NCBI GenBank assembly: GCA_002887195.1
Contig: PJAB01001507.1
Span: forward strand, 1-14,017
DNA: 14,017 nucleotides
Reading direction: 5' to 3'
Source of the DNA: Chrysochromulina parva
Lineage: Eukaryota; Haptophyta; Prymnesiales; Chrysochromulinaceae
Both the position numbers and the translations under genes were made by a program. The notes beneath the pieces are model-generated. The model was not told where the DNA came from, searched no databases, and saw nothing but the letters and a program-made list of their open reading frames with translations. Below are positions 1 to 7,647 of this stretch, in pieces. How positions within the stretch are numbered: the first letter of the stretch is position 1; every line of letters starts with the position of its first letter.

Positions 1-252
1 AACGAGCCGGGCACCCTCAGCATGGCGAACACGGGCCAGCCCAACTCTGGCGGCTCGCAGTTCTTCATGAACACGGTGCACAACGACTTCCTCGACTGGT
101 TCTCGCCGGGCGAGTCCAAGCACCCCGTCTTCGGCAAGGCCATTGACAAGGCCTCGTTCGACATCATGGTGAAGATCTCGATGGTGAGGACCAAAGATGA
201 CTGCCCTATCCAGCCGATCCAGATGAAGTCGGTCACCATCAGCGGCCTGTAA
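1..252 (+). CDS. Cyclophilin-type peptidyl-prolyl cis-trans isomerase, C-terminal fragment
   Basis: The reading frame is open from the first base, so the gene begins outside the window; only the last 83 residues are present, ending in TAA at 250-252. Visible cyclophilin core motifs in order are [13 protein letters not shown] and the HPVFGKA segment, followed by the last strand ending VTISGL. Cyclophilins catalyse proline cis-trans isomerisation during protein folding. The stretch [19 protein letters not shown] differs from cyclophilin A, which has W-L-D-G-K-H-V-V-F-G: the cyclosporin-contacting Trp is replaced by Phe, and there is an insertion before VFGK. This resembles bacterial PpiB-type and some algal single-domain cyclophilins. 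Compartment cannot be judged because the N-terminus is missing. The family call is firm; the subtype is tentative. Confidence 0.92.
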   Translation, partial: NEPGTLSMANTGQPNSGGSQFFMNTVHNDFLDWFSPGESKHPVFGKAIDKASFDIMVKISMVRTKDDCPIQPIQMKSVTISGL

Positions 253-556
253 GCGGATGGCACTGCATCGGTGCCATGCGGGTCGGCACATTGCTTAATC
301 AGAGCATAAGGATCTCGGCGATGAGAGTTGCTCGAGGCACTGATTGGGCAAAATTCGGACTTTCGGAGGCGAGGTGGGACACGCACACTTGACTTCAGTG
401 TTCAGAGTGACCAATGTGAGGGGATGTCAAACAGTACTCATCAGCGTACAATGATTAGCGGCCATGTATCCGGTAAGCGAACTGGTCGTACTGGGGCAGT
501 GATCGTAGTAAGTAAAGATGCGGTACGGGTCGAAACTTTTGACGGTTCAAACTTCG
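253..556. other. Intergenic, cyclophilin 3' side and distal BPHL upstream region
   Basis: This stretch contains the presumed 3' UTR of the cyclophilin and the distal 5' flank of the next gene. It is less GC-rich than the coding DNA. No AATAAA hexamer, tRNA-like box or credible exon was seen; the open frames here are short and compositionally random. Confidence 0.6.
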
Positions 557-605
557 CGTGGTACCACGTGTTTAAGTGTTATATACCACGTGTTTTTAGT
601 GTTAA
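557..605 (+). promoter_or_regulatory. Putative promoter with duplicated G-box and TATA-like element
   Basis: Two 22-bp units lie in tandem at 562-583 and 584-605. Each begins with the identical 12-mer taccacgtgttt and then continues with similar sequence (aagtgtt and ttagtgtt). Each holds the G-box core CACGTG (565-570 and 587-592), spaced 22 bp, about two helical turns. The first G-box also sits in a 12-bp perfect palindrome, cgtggtaccacg, at 557-568. A TATA-like ttatata lies at 579-585. The block ends 24 bp before the BPHL start codon. CACGTG is the usual target of plant bHLH and bZIP factors; the regulatory role here is inferred. Confidence 0.5.
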
Positions 606-629
606 CGTTCACACACGATCAGCCCGTAA

Positions 630-1484
630 ATGCCAAGGTTGCACTGCTTCACGTCCCGCTTGGCGCGCACCATTGGCGCGCGGCGTATGCTGTGCACGTC
701 CACGCTGGGCGCGTCGGGCACACTGCGCGTGCGCGGCGTCGATCTCTTCTACATCAAAAATGGGCGCGAGTCTGATATGCCACTGCTGTGCATGCCAGGC
801 GCAATGGGCACCGCGGAGACCGACTTTGCGCCGCAGTTGACGGGCCTGTCCGATACGACACAGGTCATCTCGTTCGACCCGCGCGGATACGGCCGATCGC
901 GCCCGCCGGCGCGCGAGTTTCCGATCGATTTTTACCAGCAGGACGCTGACGACGCAGCAGCACTCATGAAGGCACTTGGCCATGAGCGCTACGCTCTCAT
1001 GGGCTGGTCGGACGGCGCAATCAGCGCGGTCATGCATGCTGCGTCGAACCCGGCCACCGTCGCGAAATTGATCATCTTTGGCGGAAACGCGTACCTCACG
1101 AAGAAGGACATCGACGCCTTCGAAGCCACTCGCAACGTCGAGGCGACGTGGTCAAGGAGGCAGAAGGAGACGCACTATCCAATTTACGGCGCTGAGGGGC
1201 TGCAGAAGATGTGGGGTTCGGCTTGTGACGCGTGGGCCGCGATCTACGAGCACAGCCAGGGCGACGTGTGCATGCGGCAGGCCAAGTCGATCACGTGCCC
1301 GACGATGGTGCTGCACGGAGCCAAAGATCCGATCTGCCTCCCTGAGCATGCCGAGTGGTTCAAGGCCAATATTCCTGGCGATGGCGCCACCTCGCTGCAC
1401 GTCTTGCCCGAGGGCAAGCACAACCTGCACATCCGATTTGCGGACGAAGTCAACGGTCTGGTGCGAGACTTTCTCAAGCGATGA
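630..1484 (+). CDS. BPHL/valacyclovir-hydrolase-like alpha/beta hydrolase
   Basis: Single-exon, 284-residue serine hydrolase. The match to animal BPHL is strong along the whole length: PGAMGTAETDFAPQL, FDPRGYGRSRPPAR, the nucleophile elbow GWSDG with Ser127, the conserved FGGNAYLTKKD segment, the acid turn HGAKDP with Asp233, and the C-terminal PEGKHNLHIRFADE with His264. These give the Ser-Asp-His triad. The family hydrolyses esters of alpha-amino acids; the natural substrate in algae is unknown. The first about 28 residues contain five Arg and several Ser/Thr but no acidic residue, consistent with a mitochondrial presequence, as proposed for BPHL. ATG 630 is chosen because the presequence fits; Met20 at 687 would remove most of it. 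The gene is convergent with the GH3-family gene downstream. Confidence 0.94.
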   Translation: MPRLHCFTSRLARTIGARRMLCTSTLGASGTLRVRGVDLFYIKNGRESDMPLLCMPGAMGTAETDFAPQLTGLSDTTQVISFDPRGYGRSRPPAREFPIDFYQQDADDAAALMKALGHERYALMGWSDGAISAVMHAASNPATVAKLIIFGGNAYLTKKDIDAFEATRNVEATWSRRQKETHYPIYGAEGLQKMWGSACDAWAAIYEHSQGDVCMRQAKSITCPTMVLHGAKDPICLPEHAEWFKANIPGDGATSLHVLPEGKHNLHIRFADEVNGLVRDFLKR

Positions 1485-1961
1485 CTCCGCAGTCCGCACC
1501 GCCAGGTGTAGGAATTCAATCCGAGTCCGCAGCGCGGAAGATTCGTAATTTCAGTCGCGTAATTTTGTATGAGCGTGAACCGTCATTGCAGTCAGGTATG
1601 ACTCATTTTTTCGGATTATTCGTTACGCGACGGCTGTGCGTCGTCCGGTCGTCGCCTTCTTGTGATATGACAATCGTGAGCGTGTGTCCCGCGCCGGCAT
1701 GGACCCGATGTTGGAGCGCGTGTGGAGACGGGACGTGCACGCGCGGGACTCGCCGTGGGGGGAAACAAAGGGAGCGGGCCCCGCGCGTTTGAGTGCATGC
1801 ACTCGACTACGCGGATGCTCTCGTCTCGCCCCCGAAACACGTCGCGTGCATGCAAGCACGCCCTCATTACCGCACAAGGACGTTCCGCCTATCTGGTATC
1901 TGCCATCGGGGATCGCGCCCATAGGCGGGAGCCCATCGACATCCGAACAAGGTGACCCCGC
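1485..1961. other. Intergenic region between convergent 3' ends (BPHL and GH3)
   Basis: It must contain both 3' UTRs. Visible structure: a perfect 14-bp palindrome gagtgcatgcactc at 1791-1804; an 8-bp inverted repeat ccgcctat/ataggcgg at 1885-1892 and 1921-1928 with a 28-nt loop; and a direct repeat cgtaattt near 1543 and 1558. No coding evidence, tRNA or consensus polyadenylation hexamer was recognised. Confidence 0.6.
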
Positions 1962-3942
1962 TCATCTGCGAGGCTCGAGGTTGACGACCCTTGCGAGCAG
2001 GAGCTCCTCGTGTGCGGGCGAGCGAAGGACGCGGCTGACCTTGAGCTGCTGGGGACTCGAGCCCTCGCTCAACCGGCACTCACGCAGTGCCTCGAAGCTG
2101 CCCGGCGCCACCTCGAAGACCTGGCAGGGCCCGATGGCACCCTTGGCTCGCCACGTCGCGTAGATTGGATTCGCGCGACCCAGAGCGGCGTCGAGGGTGG
2201 CGGGCGCTCCCGCTGCGAGCGCTGGTGCACCGGCGGCGCGCTCGATGAAGATGCGGTAGAAGGGCAGGCCGCGGGATGGGATAGCCTCCACAGTAGTATA
2301 TTCCATCAAGGTGCGCCCGTCGAACGTGGCAGACAGTGCGGCCGCGAGCTGCGGCTCCGAAGTCTTCTCCCCGCGCAGGTTGAGCAGCTGGCCACGCCTG
2401 TAGCGGAACTCTACCAATGGCGCCGTGCCGTGCCTGCCCACGACACGCACCACGTCGCCGATCCGGTAGCGGCACAACCCGCCTAGCGTCGTTACGACCA
2501 GCTCGTAGTCCGTGTTCAGAGCCACCTCGTGCGCAAGCAGCGTCTGGTCGGCCACCGCACTGCCCCCGTGGTCACCACTAGCATGGCTGCTTCCGCCGCC
2601 ACCGCCGTCAACGCCGCTGCTGCCGCTACTGCTGCTGCCGCTGCTGCTTAGCGGCAGGAACTCAAAGAACATCGCGCTCGGGACCAGGCAGTAAGCCGAC
2701 CTGCCATCAAGCGAGGGTGAGAGCGCCACACCCATCAGCCCCTCGGACGCCGCGTAGACCGTGCTCAGGATGGGCACGCCGGCCGCGCTGCCCGCGCGCA
2801 GCTTCTCGGCATAGGACTCGAAGGCGCCCGTAGCATTGGCGAGAATGAGGCGCAACTTGGGCCAGACGCGGCGAGCGAGGCCGGTTGGCTCCCCCGAGCG
2901 CAGCGCTTCGCGCAGCGCCGCCGCGCGGCCGCCGTCTTCACCGCCCAGCGCCGCCTCGAGCGCCGCGACTTTGGCGGGATCGGAGATCCGTGCGGCAATC
3001 TGGCAGTTGATGGTGCCCCTCGCGATGTCGTCAGCTATGGACTCTCCCTGCTCCTCGAGCAGATTGAGAAGCCGGAAGGGCAGGTTGACGAAGTTGGCCT
3101 CCAGGATGCCTAGCTTCGCGTCCTTGGCGGCGAAGAGGGCGTGCACGTACAGCGCCGCGCCCTCGTCGTGAGAGATCTCGTATCTGCCGTGTCAGGCAAG
3201 TGCGATGGCAATCAGAGGCCATCAGACGGCGGTGATCAGATGGCAAGCTCGAGATCTCTCACCCAACCGAAGGTGTCGAATATAGGAGGAGGAGACGACG
3301 GAAGGCTTTGTCGTTGGGATTGGACGAGTTGGGCCCGATGCGCAGGCCGCCCTCTGCATACGTCCACGACGGCGCGAACGCCAGCTTGCACGTCTTCTGC
3401 AACTCGAAGCTCTCAGGTAGCGTGCGCCTGAGCGTGTCGAACACGACGAGGATACCATACTTGAAGAAGGCGGAGGCCATGACCTGAGTGTATGGCAAGA
3501 GCGCACGTTGACCGGAGGTGCCCGAGGTGGCCGCCAGCATCGTCTCTGGCTCCTTGAGCAGCACGTTCGATTCACCCTTTGCGATCCGGTGCACCCATGG
3601 AGCCCAATCGCCATAGGTCGTGATCGGGTGCGATTTGCGAAAGGCGACGCACACGTCATCCGATTGAAGCATTTCACTAAATCCATGCGCCACTCCGTAC
3701 GCGGTCGAAGCATTGGCCTCCAATTGCTTGGCGAGAACCATCCGCTGCACCGTTGCAAAGTCATCGCATTCCTTGTCGTGCCTTCGCCGTGCCTGCCATG
3801 CGAGGACCTTCAAGACGTCCCAAACCAACATCTGCTTGACAGCTGTCTCAAAACTGTGCGACTCTGACTTTTCGAGGGCACATAATCTGGCAGCGTACAC
3901 ACACGTCGCTCCAGCTGCGCCGGCAGCGACTCGGCGAAGCAT
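1962..3942 (-). CDS. GH3-family acyl-acid amido synthetase-like protein (two exons)
   Basis: The coding order is 3942-3263, then 3183-1962, giving 633 residues, about the usual GH3 length. Evidence in protein order: FRKSHPITTYGDW; ATSGTSGQR at residues 138-146 (ATP motif I); YSTPS just before the intron; the LEANFVNLPFRLLNLLEE helix; YAASEG at 370-375 (motif II); FFEFLPL; DYELVVTTLGG and YRIGDVVRVVG at about 452-474 (motif III); NLRGEKTSEPQ at 495-505. GH3 enzymes adenylate a carboxylic acid and then join it to an amino acid; in plants the acids are jasmonate or auxin, but substrates in algae are unknown. A Ser/Gly-rich insert of about 36 residues (406-441) interrupts the domain. ATG 3942 is preferred because it sits in aaaATG, directly downstream of an AT-rich flank, and opens a hydrophobic N-terminus; ATG 4116 in the same frame would add 58 atypical residues. 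Confidence 0.9.
3168..3262. repeat. 13-bp perfect inverted repeat bracketing the GH3 intron
   Basis: The plus-strand arms are gtgagagatctcg at 3168-3180 and cgagatctctcac at 3250-3262, exact reverse complements 69 bp apart. On the coding strand the first arm begins at the intron's first base; the second arm begins 4 nt into exon 2 and encodes part of EISH. The arms share the self-palindromic core GAGATCTC. No target-site duplication is visible outside the arms. Confidence 0.85.
3184..3262 (-). other. 79-nt spliceosomal intron of the GH3-family gene
   Basis: Read on the minus strand, exon 1 ends GTTGG, the intron starts GTGAGA (from 3262) and ends CGGCAG (to 3184), and exon 2 starts ATACGAG. 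Splicing is phase 2 and gives SVGYEISHDEG, which removes the in-frame TGA at 3261-3259 and joins the two halves of one GH3 domain. A branch-site-like CTGAC lies about 10 nt before the acceptor, and the hexamer TCTGAT occurs three times inside. The intron start coincides with one arm of a 13-bp inverted repeat. Confidence 0.88.
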
Positions 3943-4440
3943 TTTTCTCAAAGAAAGACAAGAATTTTCCCAGAATTTCCTCACTCGGGGAATTGACTGT
4001 GAATTCACCTGCACAGGTCCGGAGTTACCAGTCCTCCTCGGCGAGCCCGCGCGCCGCACCTCTCGACTCACGACGTCCTTCGCTCTGCATCCCAAAATGC
4101 CCGTTGAGGATCCCACCAGACGCTCTCACTCCATGCGCCACGCCCCTAGGGCCCCCTACCGCCATGCAAGGTGGCTGCTCCGCTCTGCCGAAGCTTCGTG
4201 CCGGCAGCTCCGCCACGCACCTTTCTCCCGTTGAGGAGATCAATCCCTCCGTGCGCTCCGCCTGCCCACGGTGCTGCCTGCTCTCGCGGCATCCCCTCCA
4301 CTACCAGCCGCGGAGCTGAGGGGCGGTGGCGCTGAGGGGCGGCGGCGCTGTAGCGCGCCAGAGAAAGCCCCAGCTCGGTGCTCATGCACAGCGCTCTTTC
4401 ACAGCCACACTGCTGGGAAGAGTCTCTCGCTCACTTTGGC
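3943..4440. other. Region between Myb 3' end and GH3 start, with short repeats
   Basis: The part next to GH3 (3943-4010) is AT-rich and looks like promoter or 5' UTR. It has the pair agaattttcc/agaatttcc at 3961-3980 and a 10-bp palindrome gtgaattcac at 3999-4008. Further on, the 11-mer cccgttgagga occurs at 4100 and 4227, and a 16-bp unit starting gctgaggggcgg is in tandem at 4315-4330 and 4331-4346 with one mismatch. An in-frame extension of the GH3 gene to ATG 4116 is possible. No other gene was supported. Confidence 0.55.
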
Positions 4441-5928
4441 TCACTCCGGCGCCGCCAGCTCGGCCGTCGCTGCGGCGACCTCGGCCACCTCCGCGGCCGC
4501 AGTGGCAACCTCGGCGGCCGCGGTCGCGATCTCAGAGGCAGCCACCATCGCGTCGCTCGCATGCACCAAGTGTGTGGCCTCCACCTGCATGGCGGCGACC
4601 GACGGATCCTCCGCGAGCTCTGTGGGCGCGACAACGAGGGCGGGCGCGACAACCTGCGTGGTGGCGACGGGGTGGTGGCTGGCCGAGGCACCGCCTTCTT
4701 GTTTCGCCGTCTGGCGCAGGTACCGATTGCGCACTGCATTGGCCGAGCGGCCCGGCAGGAAGTCGGCGATGACGTGCCATTTTTGGCCGTAGCGCTGCAC
4801 CCCGTCGTTGATGAGGTCGTCCTCCGCTGTCGTCCACATGTCGCCTTTCTTGAGACTATCGCGCTGCGAGAGGTCGCCATTCTTCTTAGACAGGCGTAGG
4901 TAACGGTTTCGCACCGCGTCGTCGGTGCGCCCGCTGAGCGACTGGGCGATCACCGCCCACCGGGGCCCTGCATATGGCAGCAGCAGCACCATGAGCAGCA
5001 CAGCGCATCGGTGTACCACGCGGGTGAGGTGGAGCGCACAGAGGGGTGGCGGGGGAGCGCGGCGGCTAGCCTCGCGTCGCCGCATCGAGCGCACGCGCGT
5101 TCGGGTCCAAATTTAGAACGCATGTGTACATTGAGAGCGCACGCGCGTGGAAGCGAGGAAGGGGAGCGGGCCGCGCACCCTTTTCCTTGTACGCCTCCAT
5201 GATTTTCTCATCCTCATCACGGCTCCAGCCCTGCTTGGTCACAGAGCCGCTGCGACGCGAGGAGACCGGCTTCGCCGGCGGCGCGACAGCGGCGCCCGGG
5301 ACGACGGCCGCGTAGGAGGCCTGGCACATCATCATCGCCTGCAGCGCGGCGCCCGGAGGTGGCGGCGACATGCCGTACGCGGCATACGCGGCCGCGAGCT
5401 GCTCCTGCGTCACCTGAGCCATCAGCTGCGCACTCACTGGCACCGCCGTCGTCACGCCCGCTGGGTGCGAGAGCACCGTCGTCGCAATCGGCGGCATCCC
5501 CTCATCGACGCCAGAAGCCTCGGCGGGCACGGTGGCAATTGCAGTGGTGGTTTCCACCTCCGTTGCCGCAGCCTCTGCCACCACAACCTCAGCAGTCAAC
5601 GACTCGGCAACGTCACCAGCAGCAGGATCTGCTTTGGTCAGCCCCATGGCGTCGCGCAGAGCGTTGACGTTGGCGACGGTGCCGAATGAGCTCAGCGTAT
5701 CCGCTGCGAGGGGCACCATCGGGCCGCGCGTCAACACATGAACATGCCCATCCATGGCTGCTTGGGGAGCGGCGCCGGAAAAGGAGGTGGCGGGGGAGTG
5801 TGGCAATACTGCTGGGGGGAAGCCTCGGGGCGGGGATGCCGCACGGGGCCGAGCGGGGGCCATTGAAGGGGATGGAGCGCACCTGCGTCCGCTGCAGCGG
5901 CCTCCTGTGGCTTCGGCTCTTCGGCCAT
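4441..5928 (-). CDS. Two-repeat Myb DNA-binding protein (three exons)
   Basis: My model joins 5928-5883, 5757-5179 and 4967-4441, giving 383 residues. After a low-complexity Ala/Val/Thr-rich N-terminus come two Myb repeats. Repeat 1 begins GWSRDEDEKIMEAYKEKGPRW and ends SGRTDDAVRNRYLRL (Trp193, Trp212, Tyr231); repeat 2 begins MWTTAEDDLINDGVQRYGQKW and ends GRSANAVRNRYLRQ (Trp253, Trp272, Tyr291). The third Trp of each repeat is Tyr, a common variation. The C-terminus is Ala-rich with EVATAAA-like heptads, probably helical. Myb proteins of this kind are nuclear DNA-binding factors; target genes are unknown. The intron inside repeat 1 is well supported because splicing restores KGPRW. The first exon (MAEEPKPQEAAAADA) is inferred; without it the protein could start at ATG 5755, or at ATG 5863 reading through intron 1. 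Confidence 0.86.
4968..5178 (-). other. 211-nt intron inside Myb repeat 1
   Basis: On the minus strand the donor is AAGG|GTGCGC at 5178 and the acceptor ATATGCAG|GGCCCC at 4968. Phase-1 splicing creates the codon GGG and gives EAYKEK-GPRW, exactly the Myb repeat spacing. Unspliced, the frame reads into a stop. The intron carries a 14-mer gagcgcacgcgcgt twice on the plus strand (5087-5100 and 5135-5148). Confidence 0.87.
5758..5882 (-). other. Putative 125-nt first intron of the Myb gene
   Basis: On the minus strand the donor is GCAG|GTGCGC at 5882 and the acceptor CCCAAGCAG|CC at 5758. Phase 1 matches, joining a frame that begins MAEEPKPQEAAAADA to AMDGHVHVLTRG. The interval is very pyrimidine-rich on the coding strand, as introns often are, and uses the same GTGCGC donor as the better-supported intron. 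Reading through it is also open, giving a Pro/Ala-rich N-terminus, so the intron is probable rather than certain. Confidence 0.6.
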
Positions 5929-6303
5929 TGCAAGGGCGGGGCAGGCAGCGCCAAGAAGGGCACGGCGGCGCTGGTGTGTCAGTTTCACAGTGCTGTGGGG
6001 AAGAATTTCCATTTCCGTGTTTACGACCAATTCATGGACATCCACCGAAAAAGGAACATTTACTGTGAACACGCCAGCGGGAAGCATGTTTCATGTTAAG
6101 AAAAATAGTTCATGTTCACGGTTCAAAAATTGGCTTTTCAAGAATCCAATCGTCAGAAGGGCACCATCACATGGTACATGTACTGTACATTTCGGACCGA
6201 AACAGCGCCCGCGGAATCAGATTTCGCGCAAGTTCTGAGGAACTTGCCGCGAGAGTTCACAAGCAGAGTCTCGTGCAGGGAAAGAGACGTCAGCGATGGA
6301 TGA
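5929..6303. promoter_or_regulatory. Divergent promoter region between Myb and GT17 genes
   Basis: The interval turns from GC-rich to AT-rich at about 5985-6240, the most AT-rich stretch nearby, consistent with regulatory DNA. It contains agaatttcc at 6002-6010, the 10-bp palindrome gtacatgtac at 6174-6183, and TTTCGCGC at 6222-6229, which fits the E2F consensus, 75 bp before the GT17 start. Short plus-strand frames here show no membrane anchor or conserved domain. Confidence 0.45.
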
Positions 6304-7647
6304 ATGGACGGGTACTGTGCGACGACGGAGTACAACACCGGCGAATGCTTGCGGGACAGCAAGGGCTCGTTCCCGTGGCCAGCTGATGTGAGCACGCGGT
6401 CTACGGAATGGCACCTGCAGGCTTGCATCGCCTCTTGCATGGCGTGCGCACGGTGCAACTTCGTGTCCTTCAGCCGCGGTGAGCGCGACTGCTCATGGTT
6501 CCATGACTGCGACATGGGTGCGCTCAATAACGAGCTCGCCTTCACCAAGCACAAGACATGGAAAGTGCGTGACGCTGATGGAAGCGTTGCCGCGGCCGCG
6601 AGAGCCATCCTCTCCCGACGCGAGCCTGTAGCCTCGGAACCCTTCCGAAAGCCTCGACTAATCGACGTCCTGGTCTACGCCGGAGCGCACTACGACGAGG
6701 TACTCCAAGTGCGCATGCATGAACTCGACCTCCTCGTCGACCTCTTCCTGATCCTCGAGATTCCTCGTCGGCCATCTGCGGCGGGTCCACCGGCGCGGGG
6801 CCCCATACTGTCGTCCCAGCCGTGGTTGGCACCCTTTGCCAACCGCACACGGATCGTCGAGTTCTCCGGAGGGGCCGTGCACGCCGCACATGGTGCCGAG
6901 CTCCCTGGAGGGCGCGTGCATGCATTCCTCGATTTGGATCTCCAGACACTGGGAGATCGCGAGCTCGTACTTAACTCGATGCAGCGTGCCTTCGCCGAGG
7001 TGGCACAGCCAAACGACCTCGTCCTCATCTCGGACATTGACGAGATCCCTCGGCGCGCGGCACTCGCCTCGCTGCTCGCCGACACTCCAAAGGTCACTTC
7101 GCTCCTTTCCGACGGGCTCACGATCCTGCTCACGGGTCCGTCGTTTATGTACCACTGGCGCTGCCGTGTCGCGCCAGACGCGACGCCATGGGGCGTGGGG
7201 CCGCGGCTCTGCTCCGGCGAGACGCTTCGGCACTTTGGCGGCGGCGGCGTGCGCTACTTTGCCAAAGCTGGGTCGCCGCGTCAGCCAGCACTAGCCATCC
7301 CCAACGCGTCCTGGCACCTTCGTTACTTTATGGCGGCGAGGGAAATCCAGGGCGTGCTCTGTGATCACTCGGAGCCGGATTCTCTGGTGGACGCGCTCGA
7401 ATGGTGGCGGCGTGATCTGAATGTGAGTGCAATGTGCTCGCAGCCGGCCCTCATCCATCGCGCGATCAGCCAGTGCACCGATCTATGGGGTCGACACGGG
7501 ATGAGCGAGCATCACACATACATTCGTAGTGGGGAATGGAACTCGGTCGGGGATGGCGACGAGACGCTGCCGTATCACGTGGCCAGACACCCCGAGATGT
7601 ATCACAGCTCAAAGCTCAATCGACTGCACGAGCTCACCAGTGCTTGA
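6304..7647 (+). CDS. GT17 glycosyltransferase with N-terminal cysteine-rich module
   Basis: This 447-residue frame has two parts. Residues 5-70 form a cysteine-rich module with Cys at 5, 15, 41, 45, 48, 51, 63 and 69 (ASCMACARCNFVSFSR, DCSWFHDCD). Residues about 118-435 match glycosyltransferase family 17, the MGAT3 (bisecting GlcNAc transferase) family: the RMHELDLLVDLFLILE segment, NDLVLISDIDEIPR with the acidic D-I-D motif at 244-246, and WHLRYF. GT17 enzymes use UDP-GlcNAc in the Golgi; acceptor and exact reaction here are not known. A TGA lies immediately before ATG 6304 in frame, so this is the first Met of the exon. No signal peptide or transmembrane anchor is visible, odd for a Golgi enzyme, so a short upstream exon may be missing. 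The gene is convergent with CPP1. Confidence 0.88.
   Translation: MDGYCATTEYNTGECLRDSKGSFPWPADVSTRSTEWHLQACIASCMACARCNFVSFSRGERDCSWFHDCDMGALNNELAFTKHKTWKVRDADGSVAAAARAILSRREPVASEPFRKPRLIDVLVYAGAHYDEVLQVRMHELDLLVDLFLILEIPRRPSAAGPPARGPILSSQPWLAPFANRTRIVEFSGGAVHAAHGAELPGGRVHAFLDLDLQTLGDRELVLNSMQRAFAEVAQPNDLVLISDIDEIPRRAALASLLADTPKVTSLLSDGLTILLTGPSFMYHWRCRVAPDATPWGVGPRLCSGETLRHFGGGGVRYFAKAGSPRQPALAIPNASWHLRYFMAAREIQGVLCDHSEPDSLVDALEWWRRDLNVSAMCSQPALIHRAISQCTDLWGRHGMSEHHTYIRSGEWNSVGDGDETLPYHVARHPEMYHSSKLNRLHELTSA

Noticed and set aside
253..629. tRNA or small RNA gene upstream of BPHL
   Set aside because: The palindromes here look superficially like stems, but no tRNA A/B box pair or cloverleaf could be built.
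3168..3262. Complete autonomous transposon at the inverted repeat
   Set aside because: The span is only 95 bp, has no transposase and no target-site duplication; at most a non-autonomous trace.
3943..4116. 58-residue N-terminal extension of the GH3 protein from ATG 4116
   Set aside because: It is in frame, but AT-rich near the downstream ATG and unlike GH3 N-termini; the 633-residue form fits the family length better.
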